A stretch of DNA of 64,000 bases. It comes from Bifidobacterium moukalabense DSM 27321 (GTDB taxonomy: Bacteria; Actinomycetota; Actinomycetes; Actinomycetales; Bifidobacteriaceae). Shown piece by piece: positions 63,406-64,000 of the stretch; positions within the stretch are counted from its first letter, which is position 1; every line of letters begins with the position of its first letter. The notes under the pieces were generated by a model that was given only the letters and a program-made list of their open reading frames with translations, was not told the DNA's origin and searched no databases. The translations under genes and the position numbers were made by a program. The stretch lies in contig NZ_AZMV01000007.1 in assembly GCF_000522505.1 (NCBI RefSeq), positions 744,001 through 808,000 on the forward strand, read 5' to 3'.

Positions 63406-64000
63406 GTGTCATTGCATCCGATATCGGCTGAGCGAACAGATGCGACGGCAGCTGCCGGCACAGCTGCCAGACCAATCATCGAAGTGAGGAACCTGCGTAA
63501 GGAATACCCGGTGCTTGACGAGACCGTTGTGGCGCTGGAACGCATCAACCTCAATATTCCACGCGGTCAGATCTGCTGTATCTACGGCGAATCCGGTTCC
63601 GGCAAATCGACGCTGCTCAACCAGCTGGCGGGTATGGAAAAGCCCACAAGGGGCGGCGTGCGCATCGGTGGCGTGCCGATCTCCCGCCTCGACGAACGGC
63701 AACTGGCGGAATTCCGGCAGAAACATCTCGGATTCGTGTTCCAGTCCTACAACCTGCTGCCAAATCTCAACGCCATCGAAAACGTGGCGATGCCGCTGAT
63801 GTTCCGGGGCATTCCCAGGCAGAGGCGTGAGGCCGTCGCCAGGACCATGCTCCGGCGCGTGGGCCTCGGCAAGCGCATGAGGCATTATCCGACGCAGATG
63901 TCGGGTGGCCAGCAGCAACGCGTCGGCATAGCAAGGGCCTTCGTGGCCCGGCCGGAAGTCGTGTTTGCCGACGAGCCGACCGGCAATCTCGACTCCAAAA
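63406..64000 (+). CDS. LolD/MacB-type ABC transporter ATPase (partial at window end)
   Basis: At least 198 residues of an ABC ATPase, cut by the window end. GTG 63406 is preceded by GGGAGGG; an in-frame GTG at 63394 is less likely. After about 25 low-complexity residues comes the domain: [31 protein letters not shown], Walker [16 protein letters not shown] loop [22 protein letters not shown], signature [10 protein letters not shown], Walker [14 protein letters not shown]. The sequence EPTGNLD is typical of the MacB/LolD/FtsE group, which often works with an FtsX-like permease, probably beyond the window. Confidence 0.9.
   Translation, partial: MSLHPISAERTDATAAAGTAARPIIEVRNLRKEYPVLDETVVALERINLNIPRGQICCIYGESGSGKSTLLNQLAGMEKPTRGGVRIGGVPISRLDERQLAEFRQKHLGFVFQSYNLLPNLNAIENVAMPLMFRGIPRQRREAVARTMLRRVGLGKRMRHYPTQMSGGQQQRVGIARAFVARPEVVFADEPTGNLDSK

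Overview
The window is a contiguous piece of a high-GC actinobacterial chromosome, almost certainly Bifidobacterium. The reasons are the codon use, the FtsEX/CHAP-hydrolase cluster, alr-dgt-dnaG, recQ-luxS, a GH42 beta-galactosidase beside a GH51 arabinofuranosidase under a LacI regulator, and many amino-acid and peptide ABC importers. The species is not fixed by what can be read. No rRNA, CRISPR array, complete insertion sequence or prophage is seen.

Layout. 0-6 kb: translation termination (prfB), division (ftsE, ftsX), a secreted CHAP peptidoglycan hydrolase and smpB. 6-10 kb: an amino-acid ABC importer with two tandem paralogous binding proteins. 10-14 kb: glmS, an RluA-type pseudouridine synthase and a Na+/Ser-Thr symporter. 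14-21 kb: lacI, GH42, GH51 and an orphan sugar-binding lipoprotein, with two matching LacI-type operators. 21-23 kb: coaX and coaBC. 23-28 kb: a five-gene peptide ABC importer. 28-34 kb: a sulfur amino-acid block (a Cys-rich leader peptide, a CBS/cysteine-synthase enzyme, a cystathionine gamma-synthase/lyase), then recQ, luxS and a GNAT. 34-41 kb: an APC permease, alr, dgt and dnaG. 41-47 kb: an ion permease, tRNA-Arg with a displaced partial copy, a DMT permease, a TetM-like GTPase behind 53-bp repeats, and three tRNAs. 47-51 kb: a complete polar amino-acid ABC importer. 51-56 kb: a PanE-like reductase, metQNI and an aminotransferase. 56-61 kb: an AT-richer insert carrying a second metNIQ set with an iron-type alcohol dehydrogenase and a DUF1684 protein; its left edge cuts off a trans-sulfuration gene. 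61-64 kb: an SPFH protein, an HTH protein and the start of an export-type ABC ATPase.

How it fits together. Sulfur amino acids recur: synthesis and trans-sulfuration from 28 to 31 kb behind a likely cysteine-sensing leader, S-ribosylhomocysteine cleavage by LuxS, two MetNIQ-type importers, and a dead trans-sulfuration gene. The two most striking non-coding signals are the leader peptide MFNFSCCCCR, apparently leaderless and ending just before a hairpin, and a pair of 14-bp operators (11/14 identical) that link GH42 and GH51 to one LacI regulator. All coordinates and motifs were read by eye; family assignments come from recognised motifs, not searches.
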